From an uncultured Bacteroidales bacterium (lineage in GTDB: Bacteria > Bacteroidota > Bacteroidia > Bacteroidales > JAUNSR01), in contig CAMTOJ010000014.1 of assembly GCA_947074145.1 (NCBI GenBank), forward strand, positions 1 through 64,000: a stretch of 64,000 nucleotides of DNA, in the 5' to 3' direction. Shown here in pieces: positions 8,604 to 18,462 of this stretch. The position numbers were made by a program, and so were the translations under genes. The number at the start of each line of letters is the position of its first letter. The first letter of the stretch is position 1. The notes beneath the pieces are model-generated. The model searched no databases. It had not been told where the DNA came from and saw nothing but the letters and a program-made list of their open reading frames with translations.

Positions 8604-10064
8604 ATGAAAAAAACTTTACTTTCTTTTTTGATGTTGTTTATGGTTTTGGGTGCTAATGCAACCGAATCAATTTTTTTATGTGATGATCCTAAATCTTTGG
8701 GATATGCAAAACCTGAAGGATCTTCTGGGGCTGAACAATATACATTGGTAGATAAAGGCCTTCAGTCTGGGGATATTAATATTGATGTAAAGAATCTTTC
8801 TACTGCTTCTTCATCGAATTCTGCGAAGTTTTGGAATGGGTCGATTATAGATTTTAGAGCTTATAAAGGGGGATCATTAACATTTTCTTCAACTAATGGA
8901 GAAAATATAGTAAGCATAGAACTAACAGGAAATAAAGTGTCTAATACTTTATTTACTCTTTCTTCGGGGGAAGCAACAACTGTTAAGGGTGTTACTACAT
9001 GGGTAGGTAATGCAGATGTTGTTACCTTTTCAATAACCGCAACAATGAATATTACAAAAATTGTTGTAAAAACAGGTTCTGCAGCATCAACCAAATCACC
9101 AAAGTTCTCTATTGCCCCGGGAACATATTGGGAATCACAGAGCGTAGAATTAAGCTCAGAAACAGAAGGAGCAGATATATATTATACAGTTGATGAAACA
9201 GAACCTACTGAACAATCGACTAAATATACTTCACCAATTAACGTAACTGAAACTACTTTAATAAAAGCACTAGCGATTTTAAATGGAGAAAAAAGTACCG
9301 TAGTTTCTGCTCAATATAATATTGCTAATGCAGTTAATTCATTAACTGATTGGAAAGAATTGGAAGTTGGGGAAACATCAAAAATTAATGTACCTCTAAC
9401 TGTTGCTTATTATTCTAAAGAGAAAGCAGGAGAATATCTATATGTAAAACATAATGATGATTATATGCTTATCTATGGAACACTTAATCAATCTTATGAA
9501 AATGGAGATATATTACCTGCAGGTATAGTAGGAAAAAAAGATAATTATAATGGTTTGATTGAATTTCTTCCTGATGTTGCAACAATGGGTGAAGTGACAA
9601 AAGGTGGTCCTTCTGTAGATCCAATCGTGGTAAAAACTACTGATTTGACTACTTCTGACATGAATAAATTCGTAATTATCAGAAATGTGACAGTTAGTAA
9701 GGACGAGAAAACATTATCAGATGAAAACTCTTCTCTTACATTTTATCAAAGATTTGCAGCTGTTGAAATACCTGAAGATGAACAAGCTTACAATGTTAAA
9801 GGATTTGTTGCAGTTTATAAAGATGCAGTCCAAATCTATCCAACAGCATTTGAAGTAGCAGCTTCTGTTTCAGAAATAGAAAACAATGATTTTGACATAA
9901 TTTCTTCAAAAGGAGTTATTGAAGTAGTTGGAGATACAACTAATATTGAAGTATATACAATAGGTGGTAAGATGATTAGTCAAGGTAAATCAGTGATTAC
10001 ATGTTCTACCGGATTATATATTGTAAAAGCAAATGGTAAAGTTGCAAAAGTAATAGTGAAATAA
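8604..10064 (+). CDS. Secreted T9SS cargo protein, shorter paralogue of the preceding gene
   Basis: 486 residues. Signal peptide about 1-20. An N-terminal domain (about 24-155) has FLCDDPKSLGYAKP, echoing VNFDCSDPISLGYDSP in the middle of the upstream protein. A single CHB_HEX_C-type module follows (YYTVDETEPT near residue 193, with Glu where the signature has Gly). An OB-like domain begins near 245 (NSLTDWKELEVGE, ENGDILPAGIVGKK). The C-terminal sorting domain (EVYTIGGKMISQG, YIVKANGKVAKVIVK) matches type A T9SS. It corresponds module by module to the second half of its neighbour, consistent with tandem duplication. Function unknown; surface binding is inferred. Confidence 0.75.
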   Translation: MKKTLLSFLMLFMVLGANATESIFLCDDPKSLGYAKPEGSSGAEQYTLVDKGLQSGDINIDVKNLSTASSSNSAKFWNGSIIDFRAYKGGSLTFSSTNGENIVSIELTGNKVSNTLFTLSSGEATTVKGVTTWVGNADVVTFSITATMNITKIVVKTGSAASTKSPKFSIAPGTYWESQSVELSSETEGADIYYTVDETEPTEQSTKYTSPINVTETTLIKALAILNGEKSTVVSAQYNIANAVNSLTDWKELEVGETSKINVPLTVAYYSKEKAGEYLYVKHNDDYMLIYGTLNQSYENGDILPAGIVGKKDNYNGLIEFLPDVATMGEVTKGGPSVDPIVVKTTDLTTSDMNKFVIIRNVTVSKDEKTLSDENSSLTFYQRFAAVEIPEDEQAYNVKGFVAVYKDAVQIYPTAFEVAASVSEIENNDFDIISSKGVIEVVGDTTNIEVYTIGGKMISQGKSVITCSTGLYIVKANGKVAKVIVK

Positions 10065-10084
10065 ACCACTAAAGCTTAATTTTA

Positions 10085-10124
10085 AATATCCTGCAAATTA
10101 TAATTTTATAATTTGCAGGATATT
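10085..10124 (+). terminator. Rho-independent terminator
   Basis: A perfect 19-base stem, AATATCCTGCAAATTATAA with its complement, is closed by a two-base loop and followed by a T-run. Confidence 0.85.
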
Positions 10125-10418
10125 TTTTTATAAATAAACAATTGTTAATTTAAAATTATTATATTAGTGCAGAAATTATGTAGCCAACAAAACTACATAT
10201 TGTGTTATGAAATGAATTATAAATTTGGTTGTCATTATTCATTAAAATCACATTAAACGTTATAAACGAGAATATTTAAGGATTGTATGAGTTGAAAAGA
10301 ATAGTCAATTATTAACCTCTATGACGCTATTCTCCTAAGTCATATTATGAAAAAATAACAATTAACAACACGAACCTTGCTGGATTTTGGGTTGAATACA
10401 GCTTTACATTTATTTATT
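10125..10418. other. Intergenic leader before the third cargo gene
   Basis: Non-coding and AT-rich. A small ATGTAG/CTACAT hairpin lies at 10178-10198. The ORF-track start at 10377 is not supported as coding; the true start is 10419. No promoter box of good quality was found. Confidence 0.4.
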
Positions 10419-13328
10419 ATGAAACAACAAAAACTCTTTGCCGCAATTGCTGTGGCGACCTCTTGCTGTCTGTCCGGGTTGCAGGCACAATCAAACAATT
10501 TTAGTTTAGAAAAAGCGAATTCGCAGAGTTATATCGATGCGACTTCTTACATCTTGAATCCAAGTTTTCAGGCTGGTAATGGTGGGACATTCGAAGGTGT
10601 AAACCAGCCAGGAAATACTAATGTTCCCGCAAATTGGACATTGAAAGCCAATACTACATGGATTGATTCGGCACCTAATAGAGATAATCCACATAATGGT
10701 GATGTATGTTGGAATATATGGTCTGGAACGGTAAATGAACTTGATTTACATCAGACTATTACTCTTCCTGCAGGAAAATATTCTTTATCTGCATATCTTC
10801 GTACCGAGAAAGATGAACAAGCTGTAAATCAGCGAGTTTATGCTCAAATTGGAGATGGTATATCTTATTCATCTGCTTTACTTCCTAAATCTCAATATTG
10901 CAGTGGAGAATGGAATTCGTTTGAGGCATGGCAGAAACTTGATGTAGAGTTTACTGTAACAGATGATAATACAGCTGTAAGAATCGGAGCTTCTTCTACC
11001 GGAGGTGATGGATCGATAGGTTGGTTTCAGATTGATGATTTTCAGCTAATCTCTTTTGTAGAGTCTGATTTAACTTCAACTTATCTAAAAAATTATGATT
11101 TTGAAGCATCTCCTGTAATTTTTATTGCTGATGCTGATGGTGCAGGAAATCCGGGTAAAAATAGTTTGGCAGAGAAACTTGGAACTAAAGGATGGGTACA
11201 TTCTATTCCGGGATGGACAAATGAGTCAAGCGATAATACTGCTCAGGTTTCAACTGCTGAATATAATGTTGATTTCACAAGCTCTTACGGTAACGGTTTG
11301 AACACAGTGAACCCTCCTGCATCAGACATAAACGGAGAGGGAGGAGTTTGTATTCATATGTCTGCAGGCTGGAATGATAAAGCTATTATAACACAAGCTG
11401 TATCTCTTCTTGGTGGAAAATATACTTTAAGTTATGATGTTTATAATGCTCATACTGCTACATCTATAGTTAATAGTTATTGTGGATATATTGCGGATGG
11501 CGTGGCTACTTATGACAGCTCTTTCAAATCTCTTTCTCAAGGAGTATGGGAAACAAGAAGTGTAACATTTAATGCAATTGAAGGTGTTTCAGGTAAGATT
11601 AGTATTGGTTTCACAACTTCTGCAAATGGTTCAGGAAATGGTGCAAAACTATTCGTTGATAATATCAAACTTGAATATCTTGGAAATGATAAGGGTGAGT
11701 TGAAAGATAAAATTGCGGAAGCGGAAGCTACTTATAATGAAGCGAACGCTAAGGCTGAAAATCTAAAAAATACTATTGATGCTGCAAAAGCGGTTATTGA
11801 TAATGAAGATGCAACACAATCTGAAATTTTGGCTGCTATAGCATCACTTGAAAATGCTTTGTTTGCTTGTACTCTTGCTGATGCAACAGTTGAGAATCCT
11901 TATGAAATGACATCATTCCTTGTAAATCCTGATTTCGAAGGTGGAATTTCAACACTGGAAGGTTCATTAGGAAACAACGGTATAGGACAACCTGAGGGAT
12001 GGAAATTGGATTATAGTGTTGATGGATGGAAAGACTTTAATACAGTAACAGTTAATCCTAAATCCGGATCGAAAATTCTTAATGCATGGGCAGGAACAAC
12101 AAATAAAATAGATCTTTATCAGACAGTGAATTTGCCTGCAGGACAATACACTTTAACAGCGGCAATGCGTAGTGAAAATGAAAAGATATCTAATCAGAGA
12201 ATTTATGCAATTGCACATGATTTGAAATTATATTCATCCGTTCTTAAAGCTCCTTCTGAGATAGGCAACCCTGAATGGAATTCTTATGAAGCATGGCAAG
12301 TTCTTGAAGTTGAGTTCTATGTAACAGAAGATAATACACCTGTTACAATAGGTGCTTCTTCAACAGGAGGAGGAAGTTCTCTTGGATGGTTCCAACTTGA
12401 TGATTTCCGTTTGAATTATACATCTTCAGATTTCAGCGCTATAAATGCGATCGTGAAAACAGATCTTATTGAAAAAGTAGAAGCTGTAGAAAATGTTGAT
12501 TACAAAGGGGTCGGAACAGAATTATTCCAGAAACCTGTAGCTGCAAAAAACAGTCTGATGGAAGCAATGGCTGCAATCAAAGATCTTGAAATTACATCTC
12601 TTGCTGTTTATCAGAATGCATTGAACGACCTAAACGCTGCAGTATCTGCTTATGACGAAGTTATGCTTAATCAGCCATTAGCTAAAACTGCTTATAATTT
12701 CGTTCTGGCAGGAAATGGTACTGATTATGATAGTAAAGTTCTAACATGGTCAAATGACAGACCTGCTGAAGGATTCTATAATATTAGATTAGTTGATGAA
12801 GCTGAGGAAGCAACTCCGACTCAACAATTCTATTTTATCCCTCTTGAAGATGTAAATTGCTATAATATCCGTTTTATAGATGCTGATAATAAAGATCGTT
12901 TCCTTTGTTTAGGTGAGGTATATGGTGGAACAAGTGCTCAACTCAGAACTTCTTCTGAATTTGCAGACGCAGCAATTTTCAAAGCTGTACATAATGGCGA
13001 TTATACAAAAATTAAAAATGTTGTGAATAACAATTTCGTAGGTACTACAGATGGTGGTTTCTTTACAACTAATAGTAATAATAATTATAGTTTTAAAGCT
13101 ATAGATAATAGTATTACTAGTGTTTTAGATGCTCCTTTTGAATTAAATGAAGTTTCTATCGCATTAAATGGTAATAGCCTATCAGTTTTAGGTGCTGATA
13201 ATTATACAGTTTATACTGTTCAAGGTGCAGTTTATGCAAATTGCTCTGGATCTGAAACCGTAGTATTATCTCAAGGTATTTATCTTGTTAAAGCAAACGG
13301 TAAGGTGACAAAAGTATTGGTTAAATAA
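10419..13328 (+). CDS. Large secreted T9SS cargo protein with repeated galactose-binding-like domains
   Basis: 969 residues from the internal ATG, chosen because MKQQKLFAAIAVATSCC begins a clean signal peptide; the ORF-track start adds 14 residues before it. Two homologous beta-sandwich, CBM-like domains are visible. Both contain WNIWSG/NAWAG, LPAGKYSLSA/LPAGQYTLTA, EWNSFEAWQ/EWNSYEAWQ and IGASSTGG. A third, divergent one lies between them. Helical FIVAR-like segments (AEATYNEANAKAENLKN, and a second near 690-740) and a beta-trefoil-like region follow. The end (YLVKANGKVTKVLVK) is a T9SS sorting domain like those of the two upstream proteins. No catalytic motif seen; a glycan-binding surface role is inferred. 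Confidence 0.75.
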   Translation: MKQQKLFAAIAVATSCCLSGLQAQSNNFSLEKANSQSYIDATSYILNPSFQAGNGGTFEGVNQPGNTNVPANWTLKANTTWIDSAPNRDNPHNGDVCWNIWSGTVNELDLHQTITLPAGKYSLSAYLRTEKDEQAVNQRVYAQIGDGISYSSALLPKSQYCSGEWNSFEAWQKLDVEFTVTDDNTAVRIGASSTGGDGSIGWFQIDDFQLISFVESDLTSTYLKNYDFEASPVIFIADADGAGNPGKNSLAEKLGTKGWVHSIPGWTNESSDNTAQVSTAEYNVDFTSSYGNGLNTVNPPASDINGEGGVCIHMSAGWNDKAIITQAVSLLGGKYTLSYDVYNAHTATSIVNSYCGYIADGVATYDSSFKSLSQGVWETRSVTFNAIEGVSGKISIGFTTSANGSGNGAKLFVDNIKLEYLGNDKGELKDKIAEAEATYNEANAKAENLKNTIDAAKAVIDNEDATQSEILAAIASLENALFACTLADATVENPYEMTSFLVNPDFEGGISTLEGSLGNNGIGQPEGWKLDYSVDGWKDFNTVTVNPKSGSKILNAWAGTTNKIDLYQTVNLPAGQYTLTAAMRSENEKISNQRIYAIAHDLKLYSSVLKAPSEIGNPEWNSYEAWQVLEVEFYVTEDNTPVTIGASSTGGGSSLGWFQLDDFRLNYTSSDFSAINAIVKTDLIEKVEAVENVDYKGVGTELFQKPVAAKNSLMEAMAAIKDLEITSLAVYQNALNDLNAAVSAYDEVMLNQPLAKTAYNFVLAGNGTDYDSKVLTWSNDRPAEGFYNIRLVDEAEEATPTQQFYFIPLEDVNCYNIRFIDADNKDRFLCLGEVYGGTSAQLRTSSEFADAAIFKAVHNGDYTKIKNVVNNNFVGTTDGGFFTTNSNNNYSFKAIDNSITSVLDAPFELNEVSIALNGNSLSVLGADNYTVYTVQGAVYANCSGSETVVLSQGIYLVKANGKVTKVLVK

Positions 13329-13348
13329 GCCAATATCCAATAGTATAT

Positions 13349-13380
13349 AAAAGGAGATGCCAATGGCATCTCCTTTTTTT
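13349..13380 (+). terminator. Rho-independent terminator
   Basis: Perfect hairpin AAAAGGAGATGCC-AAT-GGCATCTCCTTTT followed by further Ts. It closes the three-gene T9SS cargo block. Confidence 0.9.
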
Positions 13381-13670
13381 TGCCAGTATTATATGAAAAG
13401 TTGAATTGTAAGAGTTTTGTTTCATATAAATTCGTAATATGTAGATATTAACATAAAAATAAAAAAATATATATATTTGTGCTTTGATTAAGAGTTTGAC
13501 TTATCAGGTTAAAAGGACTTATCTTCTACGTTCATTATCAAAAATGCTGTTGTGTGCCAACAAAGCAGAAAATAGTTATAATTAGGATTGAGATTAAGTA
13601 TAGGCTATAAGTTAAATTTTACAATACCGAAAAGAGTATTCTACTGACTTTAATTTTTATATGATAATTT
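13381..13670. other. Leader region of the beta-barrel gene
   Basis: Non-coding. It contains TATATTTG at 13472-13479 and a short repeated GACTTATC around 13497 and 13516. No gene or stable RNA fold was identified. Confidence 0.4.
13472..13479 (+). promoter_or_regulatory. Putative -7 box for the 220-residue beta-barrel gene
   Basis: TATATTTG matches TAnnTTTG. It implies a leader of about 185 bases; no -33 box recognised. Confidence 0.35.
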
Positions 13671-14333
13671 ATGAAGAAAGTATTATTGTCAATTTTAATA
13701 TGTTTTTCAACTATAAACGGAATATATGCAGAATCAGGATTTTCGATAAATCCGGGTTTCTTTTTGTCACCTTTAAACGAAAGTGATATGGTATCAGGGC
13801 TTGGCGTTTCAGTAGGTCTTGAATATATGAAAAGAGAAAGTTCTATATTTAGTGTGGAATTAAGGGCTAAATATGGTTATTATAAATTTGATGACGGGAC
13901 AAGTTATACATATAATTCTGACGGAACTTATGACCCGCCTGTAAATCGAGGTGAGGCAAGATTAGATTATGAATTATCATGTCCACAGATAGCGATTGTT
14001 CCCAAATTATATCTTCATTTAGGGGATCCGTTTGACGTAGAAATGTTTTCTCTTTTTTTAGAAAATGAGTTTTCTGCAGGAATAATGACAGGAAATTTCA
14101 AATTTAAAGATGTTTCAAAGAAAAAACATATAGCAGATTATATCTTCAATTATAATATAGGATTGGGGGCTGAGTTTCGATGGAGTAAATATTCAATTGC
14201 ATGTTCAGCAATATATACAACAATGAATTTTAGAGAAAATATAAAGAAACACAAACCTTTGAATTATGATCAATATATACCGAATCAGGATGTCGCAATT
14301 TTGATAAATGCAATATTTAAAATTCGGATATGA
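13671..14333 (+). CDS. Predicted outer-membrane beta-barrel protein
   Basis: 220 residues with a clear signal peptide (MKKVLLSILICFSTINGIYA). Alternating hydrophobic and aromatic strands typical of small outer-membrane barrels follow (FSVELRAKYGYYKFD, YNIGLGAEFRWSKYSI, AILINAIFKIRI). The C-terminal residues fit a barrel-closing strand. No family-specific motif was recognised. It follows the T9SS cargo block but has its own leader, so co-function is not implied. Confident as a gene, weak on role. Confidence 0.6.
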   Translation: MKKVLLSILICFSTINGIYAESGFSINPGFFLSPLNESDMVSGLGVSVGLEYMKRESSIFSVELRAKYGYYKFDDGTSYTYNSDGTYDPPVNRGEARLDYELSCPQIAIVPKLYLHLGDPFDVEMFSLFLENEFSAGIMTGNFKFKDVSKKKHIADYIFNYNIGLGAEFRWSKYSIACSAIYTTMNFRENIKKHKPLNYDQYIPNQDVAILINAIFKIRI

Positions 14334-14439
14334 TATTATGTTTCAAAGGTTTGTACTTAATAGATAATTCTTGATAAAGACACTCTTTAAAGATATATAG
14401 TTATAACTTTAAATAAAGATAGTGTTGATTAACTTTACA

Positions 14440-15168
14440 TTAATATTCAGCATCCTTAATCATCTGCTCACTTGCATAGATATAGAGTTCGACCCTTCTG
14501 TTTTGTGCTCTTCCGGCAGCAGTAGCATTTGAAGTAATAGGATTGTTCCATCCATCACCTTCAGCAGTAATTCTATCTGCCGCAACACCCTGAGAAATAA
14601 GATAATTTCTTACAGAATTAGCCCTTTGTTTTGATAATTCCATGTTTAACTCATAACCTCCCGTATTATCGGTATATCCTATCACTGTGATATGAGTTCC
14701 CGGATTTTGATTTAAGTTATAAGCAATTCTGGAAAGAGCGGCATCAGCCTGAGGACTAAGCGTAGAGGAGCCGGTTTTAAAAAGAATAGCATCTCCAAGA
14801 ACTACTTTAATAGCTTTAAGATTGTTGTTATCGGTGATCTCTTTGACCATAATGGCAGAATCCTTAGCATCCATTTCCTGTCTAAGTTTATCAAGTTCTT
14901 TCTCAAGCTCGTTTTTTTGTTTGTCCATACTATGGCCAATAGCGGCACCTGCTCCCGCACCTATGGCAGAGCCAATTAATGCTCCAATCCAAGTGCCTCG
15001 TCCTCCTCCGATTAAAGCACCGATACCTGCACCTACAGCACCACCGGCAGTTCCTCCAACTATTGCATTTTTACCGGAGTTATCCATGTTTCTGAATGTT
15101 TGACATCCTGTTGGAATAATCAAAGTAAGTGATAAAAACAGTATTACTAAATTTCTGAGATTTTTCAT
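14440..15168 (-). CDS. OmpA-family lipoprotein with glycine-zipper domain
   Basis: The internal ATG at 15168 is preferred because MKNLRNLVILFLSLTLIIPTGC gives a proper lipoprotein signal with Cys22; the ORF-track start adds 13 residues. The mature protein has a glycine-rich zipper (GGTAGGAVGAGIGALIGGG, about 33-75) and a short charged helix. The C-terminal OmpA domain is peptidoglycan-binding, with FKTGSSTLSPQADAAL, GYTDNTGGYELNMELSKQRA and GRAQNRRVELYIY. It probably links outer membrane and cell wall. 242 residues, monocistronic. Confidence 0.88.
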   Translation of the reverse strand: MKNLRNLVILFLSLTLIIPTGCQTFRNMDNSGKNAIVGGTAGGAVGAGIGALIGGGRGTWIGALIGSAIGAGAGAAIGHSMDKQKNELEKELDKLRQEMDAKDSAIMVKEITDNNNLKAIKVVLGDAILFKTGSSTLSPQADAALSRIAYNLNQNPGTHITVIGYTDNTGGYELNMELSKQRANSVRNYLISQGVAADRITAEGDGWNNPITSNATAAGRAQNRRVELYIYASEQMIKDAEY

Positions 15169-15345
15169 AACGATTAAGTATTTAAACGTAATAAAAACAT
15201 TTTTCAATACAGTTATAGTTTGTTTTTAAAGAACACGGGTATAAAATAATTTGTTCAGAAAGAGGAATTGTGAACTATTGGTTAAAAATCTTAGATCCTT
15301 AATAAGTTTTTTTATAAAAATATGATTTAGTATTAAAATTCAGAT

Positions 15346-18300
15346 CTATTCCGAATCAGCTATCCAGAATTGATTTTTCTCTTTTGTGAAAGATATTAAT
15401 TCTCTATAGACAGGATCCTTTTCAAGCAGAGAGTGGTCGCCTAATATAAACATTTGTTTTTTAGCGCGTGTAAGTGCTACATTAAGTTTTCTATCTACAT
15501 AAACTCCATTTTCAGTGATACAATTAGAGAGAAATATTAACTGATAATCTTTAGCAACACAACATGAATATATCATTATATCCTTTTGTCCACCCTGAAA
15601 TCTTTCAACCGTATCAATTACGAAATCTGAAGCATCTTTAATTCCCAGAGCTGCAATTTCTCGTTTTATCATAGCAATCTGATTGCGATAAGGCGTAATT
15701 ATTCCAATCTGAAGAAGAGGATTAAAGTTATTATCATTCAAAGTTTTCTGATCAATAATGTTTTTTATAAGTCTGGCTACAAGATTAGCCTCTTCAGGAT
15801 TGACTTTATCTGATAATATTTTGTCTTTCTTTTTTACAGAAAGGAAACAAAATCTAGAAGAATTAGCAATTTTGGATAATGAAAATTCACCGGTATATAT
15901 ATCTGTTTTCTCTTTTTGATGTTCAAGTGGAACACAAAACAGATTCTCACCGTAAAAATATTTCGAAGGAAATTCAGAAATGTCAGGGTGCATTCTTCCC
16001 TGGCGAGTAAGAATATCAACAAATTGAGTCCTTTCGTTCTCAGTTTCAATCCTATAAAGACGCTCAAAAAATGATTCTCTTAGGTTTTTCAATCCTATAT
16101 TATTAAGCGCTTCGTTGGTGATTTTGCCTGCTTCTTCACTTTGAAGAACTACGGCTGGTAATTGTTTATGATCACCAATTAGGATAAATTTTCTAATGGC
16201 ATCACTTCCGTCTTTTCCTATTGCAGATAGAATACCCAATATCTGAGGTTCGATGATTTGTGAAGCCTCGTCAATTATAGCAACATCAAAGTTTTTCAAT
16301 CTGAAAAGATCGGTTTGTCTGGATATTGTTGATATGGTAGATACGAATATTCTGTTGGTTGCAATAAGATTTCTTACTTGTTGGCGATTAGTACAATTTC
16401 TCATCAGATTTTTAAGTAGAAAATCTTTGAATTGATCATCGCATGTTGACTCGTTTCCTATTCTTATGAAAGGAAGATTATCATCAATAGAACTTATCGA
16501 ACGGCATATTTCATCAACAGCTTTATTGGTATAGGCAAGAAGAAGAATATTTTTTGAAGGATCGGAATAATATTCATCAACCATTCGACGAAGGGCAATT
16601 GATGTTTTCCCGGTTCCAGGGGGACCTACAAGTAAAAAATAGTCTTTTGCCGAAATCGCCTTATCGGTAATACGATCAATGTCGGAATCATATTTTTCTT
16701 TTAAAGGTTGAATTGCGCCCGGTTTTCTGTTTCCGAGAAGAAGGGCACGTCTTTGAGGAGTAGCCGATAAAAAGTGAGCCAGTCCTTTATACATAACATT
16801 ATATGATGCATCTATATAATCTCTTTCGAGAGTAAATATTGCATTCTCGGGTAAGACTGATTTATTTCGTTGAATATAACGAAGAGAAACAACTAATTCC
16901 GAAGTTGATATCTGTTCCACCGATCCTTTCATAATCTGACTGTTGCAAACATTGGATTCGGGTGTTTTCTGTTCATAAAATATTATAGCATCCCCTTTTC
17001 TGAAATTCGGGATTGAATCGATAGCAGGAGAGGGAAGTGTGAATTTTATTATATGTCGGTCGTTGTCCGGATAGGTTTCTATTATAGAAAGAGGAGTGAT
17101 AATCTCCCCTGCTTCTGCTTTCTCTTTTACGCTGTTGTTCCAAAGCATAGTTATGCCTCGATTCATCTCATCGGCAAAATCACCTGTTTTTGAAACGAAT
17201 TGTTCTTTAGTAATAAATGTAAAAATAGAGAGAAAATAATCTCTTTCAAGGGGTGAAAGAGAGGCTATAGAGGCCTGGAAGTTATCAATCTGAGGTTTTT
17301 GATATTTATTCCATAATGTATTATTCTCTTTTTTTACATTTAGATTATTTGAATTTATAGCCGCTATAATTGTTTCTGAGAAATTAATATTGTTGTTGTC
17401 ATTAATATCTTTTTCAATTTTCACTATTCTGTTTCGTAGATCTATCGCTTTCTTTACAATATGCCTATTATAAGGTAAAGGAAGAAGTACCGGATACTTG
17501 CTATAAAAAAGAAAAGCATCTATTTGATCAATATCAAGCCCGAGATTAATGTTCAGAACAGCATAATAAAGCAGCATCTGAACATAATTGTTGTCTTTAT
17601 ATGTAAAGGAATTGTCCGCGAATCTCTCGTTCGCTTTCCCTGATTTGAGTTCTATAAATTTTGTGTAATCTTCCTGAAGCATATCAAGACGTCCTTGTAG
17701 ACCTAATCCTACACAAATAAAAGAGGGTTCTATAAGAGATTTGTACTTATCAATTTCGAATTCGGGAAAAGAATTTTTTACACTTGTTTTAATATTATCA
17801 AATTGAGAGCGGGTAGAAGCAAAAAAATCGGTTTGTTTCTTTGTCTCATCAAGTTCTGGGCAGGATGCAATTGCAAGCGGATTGTTTGCAAAAGATTTAG
17901 CCATTGACAGATTATAGCTAGCCGGTTCTTCTTCGGTTTCATTAAGAATGTCGTCGAGAAACTGATTGGCAATATTTCCCAGAATAAGAGGTACTGAGTT
18001 TGAATCACGGCTGATTCTGCTCATGAAATAGTTTAGCGGATGTGCACCATATTCTTTAAAACATTCAGCTATGGAACTAATATCTATCAGAAATTCCGGT
18101 TCTAAAACTATGATCTCTGTGACAAGATTGATAAACAGAGTGTTGCCATTAAATTGATAATCAAGTATATTACCTGTAATATCGGAGTTAATAAGATTAA
18201 TGTCTGCCCCCGGATATAAAGACGTTATAGTTCCTGTGAATACTTCAAAATCAGTTAGTTTAACAGATGCAAAAATCTCAATATCACCCGATGAAAGATC

Positions 18301-18462
18301 TTCAATCGCTTCCGGTGCCTCGATTCGCATCTTGAGTAAATCACTAAAAAAAGAAAGCATCTTAAAAGAGCTTTCTTTTATTTTTATTATGATAAAATCA
18401 TCTTTGATTCTTTCAAATTTTGCCGAAAGGATATTTATGTGAGAGGGATTTTTTGTCATCAT
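15346..18462 (-). CDS. Dna2-like PD-(D/E)XK nuclease and superfamily 1 DNA helicase fusion
   Basis: 1038 residues. The middle of the N-terminal half carries a RecB/Dna2-type nuclease core: GRLDMLQEDYTKFIELKSGKA at about 258-280, with the Asp and Glu-x-Lys residues present. The C-terminal half is a superfamily 1B helicase: Walker A GPPGTGKTS near 612, DEAS near 730, GDHKQLPAV, QGRMHPDIS, IITPYRNQ, VERFQGGQKDIMIYS and NVALTRAKKQ. Likely functions are DNA end processing or repair; the direct substrate is unknown. Its ATG follows immediately after the TAA stop of the DUF4919 gene, so the two are co-transcribed. Such fusions recur in Bacteroidota chromosomes and need not be defence genes. Confidence 0.85.
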   Translation of the reverse strand: MMTKNPSHINILSAKFERIKDDFIIIKIKESSFKMLSFFSDLLKMRIEAPEAIEDLSSGDIEIFASVKLTDFEVFTGTITSLYPGADINLINSDITGNILDYQFNGNTLFINLVTEIIVLEPEFLIDISSIAECFKEYGAHPLNYFMSRISRDSNSVPLILGNIANQFLDDILNETEEEPASYNLSMAKSFANNPLAIASCPELDETKKQTDFFASTRSQFDNIKTSVKNSFPEFEIDKYKSLIEPSFICVGLGLQGRLDMLQEDYTKFIELKSGKANERFADNSFTYKDNNYVQMLLYYAVLNINLGLDIDQIDAFLFYSKYPVLLPLPYNRHIVKKAIDLRNRIVKIEKDINDNNNINFSETIIAAINSNNLNVKKENNTLWNKYQKPQIDNFQASIASLSPLERDYFLSIFTFITKEQFVSKTGDFADEMNRGITMLWNNSVKEKAEAGEIITPLSIIETYPDNDRHIIKFTLPSPAIDSIPNFRKGDAIIFYEQKTPESNVCNSQIMKGSVEQISTSELVVSLRYIQRNKSVLPENAIFTLERDYIDASYNVMYKGLAHFLSATPQRRALLLGNRKPGAIQPLKEKYDSDIDRITDKAISAKDYFLLVGPPGTGKTSIALRRMVDEYYSDPSKNILLLAYTNKAVDEICRSISSIDDNLPFIRIGNESTCDDQFKDFLLKNLMRNCTNRQQVRNLIATNRIFVSTISTISRQTDLFRLKNFDVAIIDEASQIIEPQILGILSAIGKDGSDAIRKFILIGDHKQLPAVVLQSEEAGKITNEALNNIGLKNLRESFFERLYRIETENERTQFVDILTRQGRMHPDISEFPSKYFYGENLFCVPLEHQKEKTDIYTGEFSLSKIANSSRFCFLSVKKKDKILSDKVNPEEANLVARLIKNIIDQKTLNDNNFNPLLQIGIITPYRNQIAMIKREIAALGIKDASDFVIDTVERFQGGQKDIMIYSCCVAKDYQLIFLSNCITENGVYVDRKLNVALTRAKKQMFILGDHSLLEKDPVYRELISFTKEKNQFWIADSE

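Noticed and set aside
10178-10198. ATGTAG/CTACAT hairpin before the third cargo gene, and GCCAACAAA shared with 13560
   Set aside because: Short stem and a 9-base word; likely chance in AT-rich DNA.
13497-13523. Repeated GACTTATC before the barrel gene
   Set aside because: Eight-base word, too short to call an operator without comparative data.
14822-15103. Proline/alanine-rich ORF opposite the OmpA gene
   Set aside because: Mirror of the glycine-zipper codons (GGT/GCA repeats) on the other strand.
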